Positions 1-5,680 of a stretch of DNA of 27,613 nucleotides are shown in pieces. Each line of letters begins with the position of its first letter. The stretch's first letter is position 1. The translations under genes were made by a program, and so were the position numbers. The notes below the pieces were generated by a model. The model was not told the origin of the DNA and made no database searches. It saw nothing but the letters and a program-made list of their open reading frames with translations. The DNA comes from a virus. The stretch spans positions 1 to 27,613 of IMG/VR virus record IMGVR_UViG_3300017746_000109, one strand, 5' to 3'.

Positions 1-1
1 G

Positions 2-424
2 AAAATAACTGCAATAACAGCCTCAGCTACAGACACATATGCCTTAACTAAAGGTTCAGCATCATTCTTCCCTGCTACGGCAGAACAACTAATCGTATCT
101 GTAAATGGAGTAACTCAAGCACCTAACAACGCCTATAGTGTATCAGGGTCTAACATTATCTTTACTGAGAACCTAACCACAGCAGACACTATAGATTACA
201 TCTTGGCTTTAGGTGAGGTAGGTAATTCAGTAGTACCTACAGATGGCTCAGTTACTGGGGATAAGTTTAGTTCTACTGTCTATAGAGACGGTATCAGGAT
301 TAATGGAAGTTCAGCTACAGACAATGTAACGATTGCTAGTGGAGAAAGAGCCATGGTTGCAGGGGATTACACAATTCCCACAAACAAAACATTAACAGTA
401 AACGGAGTATTGACCATTGTCTAA
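2..424 (+). CDS. tail fibre protein, C-terminal part (5' end outside window)
   Basis: The reading frame is open from base 2 and ends with TAA at 422-424, so this is the last 140 residues of a longer gene. The sequence is rich in Thr, Ser, Ala, Asn and Gly. It contains the pattern VVPTDGSVTGDKFS, of a kind often seen in phage tail-fibre or receptor-binding proteins, and ends in a short beta-type repeat (DYTIPTNKTLTVNGVLTIV). No catalytic motif is visible. The next gene starts on a TTG inside the last codons, which suggests translational coupling in a tail operon. The role as a fibre or appendage component rests on composition and context; the N-terminal virion-attachment part is missing, so the exact type cannot be told. 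Confidence 0.7.
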   Translation, partial: KITAITASATDTYALTKGSASFFPATAEQLIVSVNGVTQAPNNAYSVSGSNIIFTENLTTADTIDYILALGEVGNSVVPTDGSVTGDKFSSTVYRDGIRINGSSATDNVTIASGERAMVAGDYTIPTNKTLTVNGVLTIV

Positions 425-923
425 ATTATTCGTTGACGAGATTCAACCCAAAACCACTGGTGGTATAATTACTTTTAACCCTAACAGACCTGCATGGTCG
501 TGTTATCTTAGCAATGCACAGAACGGACAAAACTTTACAGCAACTGCAATACCAATGCCTGTTGATACAAAAGAATTTGATATTGGCAATAATTTATCTG
601 TAAGTACAACTAATGGTGGTGTATTTACTGCTCCAGTTAGTGGTATTTACCAATTTAACATATTGGCTTCATTTAGTTCTGCTGCAAATGGTAATTATAT
701 AAGTGTGAAAATGTATGTAGATGGCTCTCCAATACTTGGTAATACTTCTCTTTCATATAGGTATTTAGAAGACCCACAAGGTGCTGAATTTTATACAGGA
801 ACTTTAAGTTCAATAATACAGATTACATCAGGTCAAACACTTACACCATTTATAAGAAGTAATAATGATACTTCAGTAGATATTCGCTACGGCTGTAGAT
901 TTAACGGATTTTTAGTAGGATAG
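417..923 (+). CDS. small tail fibre protein with C1q-like domain
   Basis: This 168-residue protein starts on TTG, with GGAG about ten bases upstream, and overlaps the end of the previous gene by eight bases. An N-terminal tag, SKLFVDEIQPKTTGG, resembles the short N-terminus of its downstream neighbours. The body carries the C1q/TNF-like signature GVFTAPVSGIYQF near residues 67-80 and ends on a beta-strand, FNGFLVG. C1q-like jelly-roll domains form trimers and occur at the tips of phage fibres, so host-surface binding is the likely role. No enzyme motif is seen. The family call is good; the place in the virion is inferred from neighbours. Confidence 0.75.
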   Translation: MSKLFVDEIQPKTTGGIITFNPNRPAWSCYLSNAQNGQNFTATAIPMPVDTKEFDIGNNLSVSTTNGGVFTAPVSGIYQFNILASFSSAANGNYISVKMYVDGSPILGNTSLSYRYLEDPQGAEFYTGTLSSIIQITSGQTLTPFIRSNNDTSVDIRYGCRFNGFLVG

Positions 924-935
924 GAGGATAGCATG
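920..935 (+). repeat. repeated gene-junction cassette ATAGGAGGATA-NN-ATG
   Basis: The same junction, ATAGGAGGATA plus two bases and then ATG, occurs at 920-935, 1442-1457 and 2019-2034. It holds the end of one fibre gene, an optimal ribosome binding site (GGAGG) and the next start. In the first two copies the stop is TAG inside the motif. In the third the frame is shifted, so the RBS encodes the terminal Gly-Gly and TAA follows. A nearly identical boundary between unrelated small genes suggests cassette-like duplication or exchange of fibre genes. Confidence 0.8.
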
Positions 936-1445
936 AGTAGTAAACTAGGTGTGCAAAACATAGCACACACCAACGGAACAAATGCTATGACAGTTAATTC
1001 TGATGCAGTTGTTTCCTTACCTAATATACCTTATTTAACTGCAAGAGTAGACAATAATAAAAATGTTAGCCCAAGTGGAACTACTGGAATTGTTATTTGG
1101 GATACTGTTTTAGCTTCAAGAGGAATTTTACTTAACACAACTACTGGTGTTTTTACTGTTCCTATCAATGGTCTTTATAATTTTAATGCAGCAGTTAGAT
1201 TAAATGCTGACTATAACTTTATATACTGGCAAGTAAGAAATCAAGATGATTCAGCTGCACTTCAAGGACAAAAGCTTGTTATGGCACATGGAAAAACTGG
1301 AGCAACTTTTTCAACTGCTGTAGGGAGTGTGTTGTTACCTTTAACAACAAGCACAAATTACGCCATAACAGTTGCGACTAATACAGCAACAAGTGTTGCC
1401 ATAAGCTCAAGTCAAACTTGGCTAGACATAAATTTCGTAGGATAG
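933..1445 (+). CDS. small tail fibre protein with C1q-like domain (second copy)
   Basis: This 170-residue protein has the C1q-type signature GVFTVPINGLYNF in the same relative place as its upstream neighbour, and the same kind of short N-terminal tag (SSKLGVQNIAHTNG). The two proteins otherwise differ widely, so they look like diverged paralogues or exchangeable tip modules. The start has a strong GGAGG site six bases upstream within the repeated junction motif. The likely role is a trimeric receptor-binding tip or short fibre. No catalytic residues are recognised. The function is inferred from the fold signature and from its place in a tail-gene string. Confidence 0.72.
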   Translation: MSSKLGVQNIAHTNGTNAMTVNSDAVVSLPNIPYLTARVDNNKNVSPSGTTGIVIWDTVLASRGILLNTTTGVFTVPINGLYNFNAAVRLNADYNFIYWQVRNQDDSAALQGQKLVMAHGKTGATFSTAVGSVLLPLTTSTNYAITVATNTATSVAISSSQTWLDINFVG

Positions 1446-1454
1446 GAGGATAAC

Positions 1455-2030
1455 ATGACATCAATTCTTAAAGTAGACACCCTCCAAGATGCTAGTGGTA
1501 CTGGCACTCCTTATATTAAAGGTCATACTCTTCAAACAATAGTTCAACAAGAAGATGGTGTTACAACTTTTACACAAAGTGGCACAAATGACATGATAAT
1601 GTTAGCTTCAAATGCAGGAGATTCAACTAGTCACTTATCATTGAGTATCACACCAAAGTCAGTTAACTCTAAGATACTACTTACTGCATGTGTATTTCAC
1701 GAAGTAAATAATACTGGAAATCATTCAACTTTATGGAGTTTTTATAGAGACAGTACAAAACTTGCAGCACCTAATGCAGGAAGTAGAAGAAGTGGTATTG
1801 GGCAAACTGCTATGGGTTATTACACTGCTGATGCTGCTAGTACACCTGATGTAGTTAATTATATGTATTATGATAGTCCTAATACAACGTCAGCCATTAC
1901 TTATGCTGTATCTTTTACTAACACTACTTCAGGTACTGTTTTATGTCTAAACAGAACGGCAAATGATGCTGATACAATAGGTTACGAAAGAGGTATATCC
2001 ATACTAATAGCACAAGAGATAGGAGGATAA
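1455..2030 (+). CDS. small tail fibre-like protein
   Basis: This 191-residue protein begins TSILKVDTLQDASG, the same N-terminal tag type as the two genes before it (S-x-L-x-V-D-x-[IL]). The central part has LSITPKSVNSKILLTACV, a beta-rich pattern frequent in marine phage structural proteins, and it ends ISILIAQEIGG. The next gene has a comparable core (TPLSSSSKLMFFVNI) and ending (ITIMEIKG), so the two look like a second pair of related modules without the C1q signature. It is probably a fibre or tail-tip subunit. No enzymatic motif is visible, and the assignment rests on similarity to its neighbours and position. Confidence 0.62.
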   Translation: MTSILKVDTLQDASGTGTPYIKGHTLQTIVQQEDGVTTFTQSGTNDMIMLASNAGDSTSHLSLSITPKSVNSKILLTACVFHEVNNTGNHSTLWSFYRDSTKLAAPNAGSRRSGIGQTAMGYYTADAASTPDVVNYMYYDSPNTTSAITYAVSFTNTTSGTVLCLNRTANDADTIGYERGISILIAQEIGG

Positions 2031-2031
2031 T

Positions 2032-2595
2032 ATGCCACTCACCAAATTAAATTCAGCAAGTGTCATTGAACGTCTTCCAACTGGTAGTGTGATACAGACA
2101 ATAACCACAACAGATAGTACTCGTAGAAAATTTACAAATGTTTCTAATAACACTTGGCTTGCTACTTACAACAACCTTAACACATCATTTACGCCACTAT
2201 CGTCATCATCTAAACTAATGTTCTTTGTGAATATTCATTATGGAACTGATAATGCAACTAGTATGGGTTCTGTATTTTGGAGAATTAAAGAGGGGAGTAC
2301 TGCTCACAGTGTATTAAATGGTGGCAGTTCTGAATCTTACCCTTCATTTTCTCAAGACAGGTGGTCGCACAGTGGTAGTGGTATGCAATATGGTACAAAG
2401 CGTGCATCAATTAATGGCATACAAATCAGTAACTCTTCAACCAATGCAAGAATTTATAGTATAGAATTTAGAGTACAAACAGCTTCACTAGATATAAGTG
2501 TAAACAGAGATGGCTCAGATTCTTCAGATAGCAGCCAAGGTGCTCACTCACCTACTTTAACTTCTAATATAACTATAATGGAGATCAAAGGCTAA
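2032..2595 (+). CDS. small tail fibre-like protein
   Basis: This 187-residue protein opens with PLTKLNSASVIERLPTGSVIQT. The body resembles the preceding gene in the pattern around SSSSKLMFFVNI and in the final ITIMEIKG strand. The ATG has GGAGG six bases upstream in the repeated junction motif, one base after the previous stop. Its own stop overlaps the next ATG as TAATG. It is probably a virion appendage subunit. The assignment rests on gene-string context and composition rather than on a named domain, so a different structural role is possible. Confidence 0.58.
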   Translation: MPLTKLNSASVIERLPTGSVIQTITTTDSTRRKFTNVSNNTWLATYNNLNTSFTPLSSSSKLMFFVNIHYGTDNATSMGSVFWRIKEGSTAHSVLNGGSSESYPSFSQDRWSHSGSGMQYGTKRASINGIQISNSSTNARIYSIEFRVQTASLDISVNRDGSDSSDSSQGAHSPTLTSNITIMEIKG

Positions 2596-2789
2596 TGAAA
2601 ATGCAAATGAAGCCTGAACTCCAAGTACAACTAGAACTTGATGCCCACGAGAAGGAGTGTGCCATAAGATATAAAATGGTAGAAGATAAACTTCACGCAC
2701 TTGATAAACGTATGTGGAGAATAGAAGCAATGATAATGGCAAGTACTATAACTGTAGTTGCTCTAATGATAAGTATAATAATTAAATAA
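2595..2789 (+). CDS. small holin-like protein, coiled coil plus one membrane segment
   Basis: This 64-residue protein has a charged helical first half (EKECAIRYKMVEDKLHALDKR) followed by WRIEAMIMAS and a hydrophobic C-terminal segment, TITVVALMISIIIK. This is the layout of XhlA-type small membrane proteins, which are often found beside phage endolysins. It is translationally coupled to the last fibre gene (TAATG) and lies 484 bases upstream of the endolysin. A holin or antiholin role is likely but unproven; a generic membrane anchor is the alternative. Confidence 0.55.
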   Translation: MKMQMKPELQVQLELDAHEKECAIRYKMVEDKLHALDKRMWRIEAMIMASTITVVALMISIIIK

Positions 2790-2819
2790 AATCTTACTAT
2801 AGCCTATTGGGAGAAATCA

Positions 2820-3272
2820 ATGGTAGATCCGATTAGTGCGTTTGGCGCACTTACGGCTGCTCATGGGGCTATTATGAAGTGCGTTCAAATGGGACGAGAT
2901 CTTTCGTCTGCTACTGGCGCTATTTCAAAATATGCCAAAGCAGAAGCCGAACTAGGACACGGTAAGGAGAGAAAAAAGAAATCAATATTTGGAGGAGTAA
3001 TGGACGATGCTATTGCCCAACATTTTAAAGAAGAAGAGCAACAAAGACTAAAAGATGAACTAAGATCCATGTTTCAACTTTATGGCTCTCCAGGACAATG
3101 GGAGAGACTTCAAGCAACTATTGCAGCTGCAAGAGCTGAACACAAAAAACATTTAAGAGAGCAACAAAAAATTAAAGACAGAAATTTAATAATTACTACT
3201 GTTACTTCTATTTTATTAATAGGAGTTAGTGCCATTTACTTTTTTGCAGCTTATTTAAAAGGAACACTATAA
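2820..3272 (+). CDS. unknown protein with C-terminal membrane segment, lysis region
   Basis: This 150-residue protein starts VDPISAFGALTAAHGAI, a hydrophobic, Ala/Gly-rich region. Next comes a strongly charged helix (residues about 40-125, rich in Lys, Glu, Gln and Arg), and then a C-terminal membrane helix, ITTVTSILLIGVSAIYFFAA, near residues 125-145. GGGAG upstream gives the ribosome site. The gene ends immediately before the endolysin start. Membrane-anchored coiled-coil proteins at this place in podoviruses can be spanin-like or virion-associated. I do not recognise a named family, so the role is left open. Confidence 0.55.
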   Translation: MVDPISAFGALTAAHGAIMKCVQMGRDLSSATGAISKYAKAEAELGHGKERKKKSIFGGVMDDAIAQHFKEEEQQRLKDELRSMFQLYGSPGQWERLQATIAAARAEHKKHLREQQKIKDRNLIITTVTSILLIGVSAIYFFAAYLKGTL

Positions 3273-3686
3273 ATGAAGCAATTATTAGAACAAATTGAAC
3301 GACACGAAGGATTGGAGCTAAAACCATACAGATGTACATCGGAAAAACTAACAATTGGAATTGGAAGAAATCTCGAAGATGTTGGAATATCCAAAGAAGA
3401 AGCATACATGCTACTAGAAAACGATGTAAAAACAGTTCAACAACAGATAGAAACATATATGCCTTGGGCGTCAACTCTGAATACTGCGAGACATGCAGCT
3501 CTAACAAATTTTGTATTCAATGTAGGAATAGGAACAGCACTCAAATTCGAAAACGCAATGGCAGCGCTAAAAGCCTCAGATTTCGACATCGCCGCAGAAC
3601 AACTACTAGACTCCAGGTGGGCAAATCAGGTTGGACAACGAAGCATGGAAATTTCAGAACAGATTAGAACAGGAGAATGGCAATGA
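3273..3686 (+). CDS. endolysin, T4-type lysozyme (GH24)
   Basis: The 137-residue protein is a muramidase that cuts the glycan strands of peptidoglycan at lysis. It shows the GH24 catalytic pattern Glu-8aa-(Asp/Cys)-5aa-Thr as E12, C21 and T27, in HEGLELKPYRC and LTIGIGRN. The usual Asp is therefore Cys, a variant known in this family. The central region ALTNFVFNVGIGTALKF matches the conserved 'fNvG' helix of lysozymes. There is no signal peptide, so a holin is needed for export; holin-type genes lie on both sides. The stop overlaps the next gene as ATGA, which couples endolysin and holin translation. Confidence 0.93.
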   Translation: MKQLLEQIERHEGLELKPYRCTSEKLTIGIGRNLEDVGISKEEAYMLLENDVKTVQQQIETYMPWASTLNTARHAALTNFVFNVGIGTALKFENAMAALKASDFDIAAEQLLDSRWANQVGQRSMEISEQIRTGEWQ

Positions 3687-4045
3687 TTGCTTTACTCGGT
3701 CAAGCTTTAGGTTTGGTTGGAAATGTAGCAGGTAGTTACATGGAACGAAAAGCTGAAGAGCAAAAAGCTAAAGGTCAAATAGCTAAAAAAATGGCAACTG
3801 CTGAAATCGATTGGGAACAGCAAATGGCAAAAAATGCAGGTAATGGTTGGTTAGATGAATTTTACGGTGTATGTTTATTTATACCTATCGCTCTCTGTTT
3901 TATTCCTGGCTATGCCCCAGTTGTAAAAGAAGGTTTTTTAGCACTAAGTGAATCAGTTCCAGAATGGTATATTGGAGCGTGGTTAACAGCTGTAGCTGCA
4001 GCATTTGGTGTGCGTGGTTTAGCTAAAATGAAAACAAAAAAATAA
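3683..4045 (+). CDS. holin-type membrane protein (GTA-holin-like, 3 TM)
   Basis: From ATG 3683 the protein has 120 residues. This start has GGAG seven bases upstream and overlaps the endolysin stop as ATGA; the earlier in-frame ATG at 3677 is too close to the GGAG. An N-terminal helix (LLGQALGLVGNVAGSYM) is followed by a charged stretch. Then comes WLDEFYGVCLFIPIALCFIPGYAPVV and a last hydrophobic segment, WYIGAWLTAVAAAFGVRGL. The W-x-DEF ... PEWY ... FG-x-RG pattern fits the 3-TM holin family known from gene transfer agents and marine phages. Its likely role is to permeabilise the inner membrane and release the endolysin. Confidence 0.72.
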   Translation: MIALLGQALGLVGNVAGSYMERKAEEQKAKGQIAKKMATAEIDWEQQMAKNAGNGWLDEFYGVCLFIPIALCFIPGYAPVVKEGFLALSESVPEWYIGAWLTAVAAAFGVRGLAKMKTKK

Positions 4046-4064
4046 TACGCCTCACTTAAGCAGA
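4043..4064 (+). promoter_or_regulatory. phage RNA polymerase promoter P1 (T7-like)
   Basis: TAATACGCCTCACTTAA then G (+1 at 4060) agrees with the T7 class III promoter core at 14 of 17 positions from -17 to -1; the differences are at -10, -3 and -2. The first TAA is also the stop codon of the holin gene. The same element recurs before the RNA polymerase gene and the reductase gene. A terminator follows 45 bases downstream. Confidence 0.85.
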
Positions 4065-4104
4065 AAGAGCTAAAATTTTCAGACGCACTTTTTGCATCTT
4101 GATG

Positions 4105-4134
4105 CACTGGTCCAATTGTGGACCGGTGTTTTTT
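4105..4134 (+). terminator. intrinsic terminator upstream of integrase
   Basis: CACTGGTCC and GGACCGGTG form a nine-pair stem (one G-U pair) with a six-base loop, followed by six T. It lies after P1 and before the integrase ribosome site, so it would stop most transcripts from the tail/lysis region and from P1 before they enter the integrase. Confidence 0.9.
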
Positions 4135-4150
4135 AAAACAGGAGTACAAG

Positions 4151-4975
4151 ATGAAGTTAAGTGAACTGCTGTCCGTAGCAGGCAAGCCTTTATGGCGTGA
4201 TAAAGTTGGTTGTTCTACATTTCATTCACAAACAAAACGTGCAATTGAAATAATGAATGATCCAATGATAGTTGATATTGATACAAATATGCTCGACAAG
4301 TATGTCGAAGTTCTTGAGACTTTAAAAAGTCATAAGGGCAAGCCATTAACCGGTACAACTATTAATCGCAATGTAAGTGTTATTAGCACTTTATTAGGCT
4401 ATGCACGTAAAAGAAACTGGATTGAAAAATTACCATATTTTCCAAGAAAGTCTGAGTCACCTCACAGAGTAAGATGGTTAGCACCTGCAGAAGAAACTGC
4501 TGTTTTTAATGCTATAGAAACTGCTAAATATCTTATTGCTAGAAAACATCGTGAAGAGATGAAAGCTGTTGTTCGTATTTTAATTGATACAGGCATGAGG
4601 CGAGGTGAAGTATTAGGATTAACTAAAGATAATCTTGATGGTAAATGGGTCAGGCTTTGGAAGACTAAAACTGGTAAAGCTAGATCCGTTCCTTTAACAC
4701 CTGAAGCACAAAGATTATTAGAAGAACATGTACCGTTTGAAATCAAACCGTGGCAAGTTCATCGTCTATGGGCTAAAGTAAGGGAAGATATTGGTTTAGA
4801 AAAAGATGAGCAATTTGTGCTACATACTTTACGTCATACTACTGCTACTCGTCTGCTAAAAAAGACAAGTAACATAGCTATGGTACAAAGAATGTTAGGT
4901 CATTCTAACATAAGTACTACGTTAAGATATGCTCATATTGATGACCAGGATCTGCTAGATGCAGTCAATTCCTGA
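4151..4975 (+). CDS. int: tyrosine integrase (site-specific recombinase)
   Basis: The 274-residue protein catalyses recombination between phage attP and the bacterial tRNA locus. All catalytic residues of the tyrosine recombinase family are visible: R150 in TGMRRGEVLGL, K173 in KTKTGKARSVPL, H225 and R228 in LHTLRHT, H251 in MLGHSN, and Y260 in LRYAHID. The N-terminal ~110 residues fit a SAM-like core-binding domain. I chose ATG 4151 because AGGAG lies six bases upstream; the in-frame GTG at 4118 sits inside the terminator stem-loop. A tRNA-Arg 3' fragment directly downstream is the expected attP arrangement. The terminator in front suggests that expression is controlled separately from the lytic operon. 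Confidence 0.95.
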   Translation: MKLSELLSVAGKPLWRDKVGCSTFHSQTKRAIEIMNDPMIVDIDTNMLDKYVEVLETLKSHKGKPLTGTTINRNVSVISTLLGYARKRNWIEKLPYFPRKSESPHRVRWLAPAEETAVFNAIETAKYLIARKHREEMKAVVRILIDTGMRRGEVLGLTKDNLDGKWVRLWKTKTGKARSVPLTPEAQRLLEEHVPFEIKPWQVHRLWAKVREDIGLEKDEQFVLHTLRHTTATRLLKKTSNIAMVQRMLGHSNISTTLRYAHIDDQDLLDAVNS

Positions 4976-4994
4976 TTGCAAAAGGACACAGTTT

Positions 4995-5058
4995 TGGTGC
5001 GCTCGAGAAGATTCGAACTCCTGACCCCCAGATTCGTAGTCTGGTGCTCTAACCGACC
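4995..5058 (-). other. attP core: 3' fragment of tRNA-Arg(ACG)
   Basis: On the minus strand the sequence reads as the 3' five-sixths of a tRNA. It has the D-loop and the 3' half of the D stem, an anticodon arm CCAGA-CTACGAA-TCTGG with anticodon ACG (Arg), the T arm AGGAG-TTCGAAT-CTTCT, the 3' acceptor strand CGAGCGC, the discriminator A, and CCA. The matching 5' acceptor strand (GCGCTCG) is absent: homology stops in the D-loop and AT-rich sequence follows. It is therefore not a functional tRNA. It is the identity block that would rebuild the host tRNA-Arg gene after integration. Its position 20 bases after the integrase supports this. Confidence 0.88.
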
Positions 5059-5159
5059 ACAAAAATAATAGGGTAAAGGAGAGAATAGAGTGCACCTTTA
5101 CTGTGTAATTAGGCAAATCTGGACGACAAAACCTATACGGACACTTTAGTAGTTGCTTT

Positions 5160-5181
5160 AAACTATTTAATTAACTAGTTT
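5160..5181. promoter_or_regulatory. 22-bp near-palindrome, operator candidate
   Basis: Bases 5160-5181 form an inverted repeat, AAACTA...TAGTTT with TTAATTAA at the centre, matching at 20 of 22 positions (one mismatched pair). It lies 38 bases before the HTH gene at 5220 and in the attP/early control region. It is a plausible binding site for that HTH protein, an integrase accessory factor or a host repressor. Which of these is not shown by the sequence. Confidence 0.45.
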
Positions 5182-5219
5182 ACAAAATTCTTAATAAGTA
5201 AGGATAAGTCTTTTCTAAT

Positions 5220-5639
5220 ATGTCCGGAATATTATTTCAAAAAATGTATAGCATTTCTATGGCTAATACAGAGTTTAGAACTGCGCTTAGAAAAATATAT
5301 ACACATTATGCAGCTACTGACGTTATGGGTGTATTAGGACAAGCTTATATGTATCAAATATTACAGCAAGCTGAGAGTTTAAATATGAAACTTCCTTATC
5401 TTGACGATCCTAAAAGACCAGTACCAATTAAAGATTTTACGGTATCAGCTTTGTCAATTTCTCAAATTTTAGCTATACCAAGAACCACAATTATTAGATG
5501 TTTAGATGCTCTAATAAAACAAGATTATGTGGTTAAAACTCCTAAGGGATACTACATCTCGTTAGAAGAGTTCAGAAGGGACACACTTCCCATATACCAA
5601 AAGTACTATAAAAAGTTAAATAACATCAAACATATTTAA
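5220..5639 (+). CDS. winged-helix/HTH DNA-binding protein
   Basis: The 139-residue protein has a helical N-terminal half (about residues 15-55). It is followed by a classic wHTH pattern: SALSISQILAIPRTTIIRCLDALIKQDYVV and then the wing KTPKGYYISLEEF. In MarR/GntR-type folds this segment reads DNA. It sits between the integrase/attP and the phage RNA polymerase, where temperate phages place regulators, and a palindrome lies just upstream. It may control the early region or the lysis-lysogeny choice. No strong ribosome site precedes ATG 5220 (AGGA is about 15 bases away), so a start at ATG 5244 or 5259 is possible. Confidence 0.7.
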   Translation: MSGILFQKMYSISMANTEFRTALRKIYTHYAATDVMGVLGQAYMYQILQQAESLNMKLPYLDDPKRPVPIKDFTVSALSISQILAIPRTTIIRCLDALIKQDYVVKTPKGYYISLEEFRRDTLPIYQKYYKKLNNIKHI

Positions 5640-5658
5640 TTAGCCTCACTTAAGCATA
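5637..5658 (+). promoter_or_regulatory. phage RNA polymerase promoter P2 (T7-like)
   Basis: TAATTAGCCTCACTTAA then G (+1 at 5654) is the same element as P1, differing only at -13 and -12 in the 17-base core. As in P1, the initial TAA is the stop codon of the preceding gene. It lies 27 bases before the RNA polymerase start, so the polymerase would amplify its own transcription. Confidence 0.82.
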
Positions 5659-5680
5659 AGGCTATAACTATGGAGGAAAT

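Noticed and set aside
4118-4150. Integrase start at GTG 4118
   Set aside because: The codon lies inside the terminator hairpin and has no ribosome site; ATG 4151 has AGGAG at the right distance.
4995-5058. Functional phage tRNA-Arg gene
   Set aside because: The 5' acceptor strand and 5' half of the D stem are missing, so no cloverleaf can close; it is an attachment-site fragment.
5090-5149. 19-aa frame starting on GTG after AAAGGAGA
   Set aside because: The ribosome site is good, but the peptide has no recognisable features and the region is the attP/early control area. There is not enough support to call it a gene.
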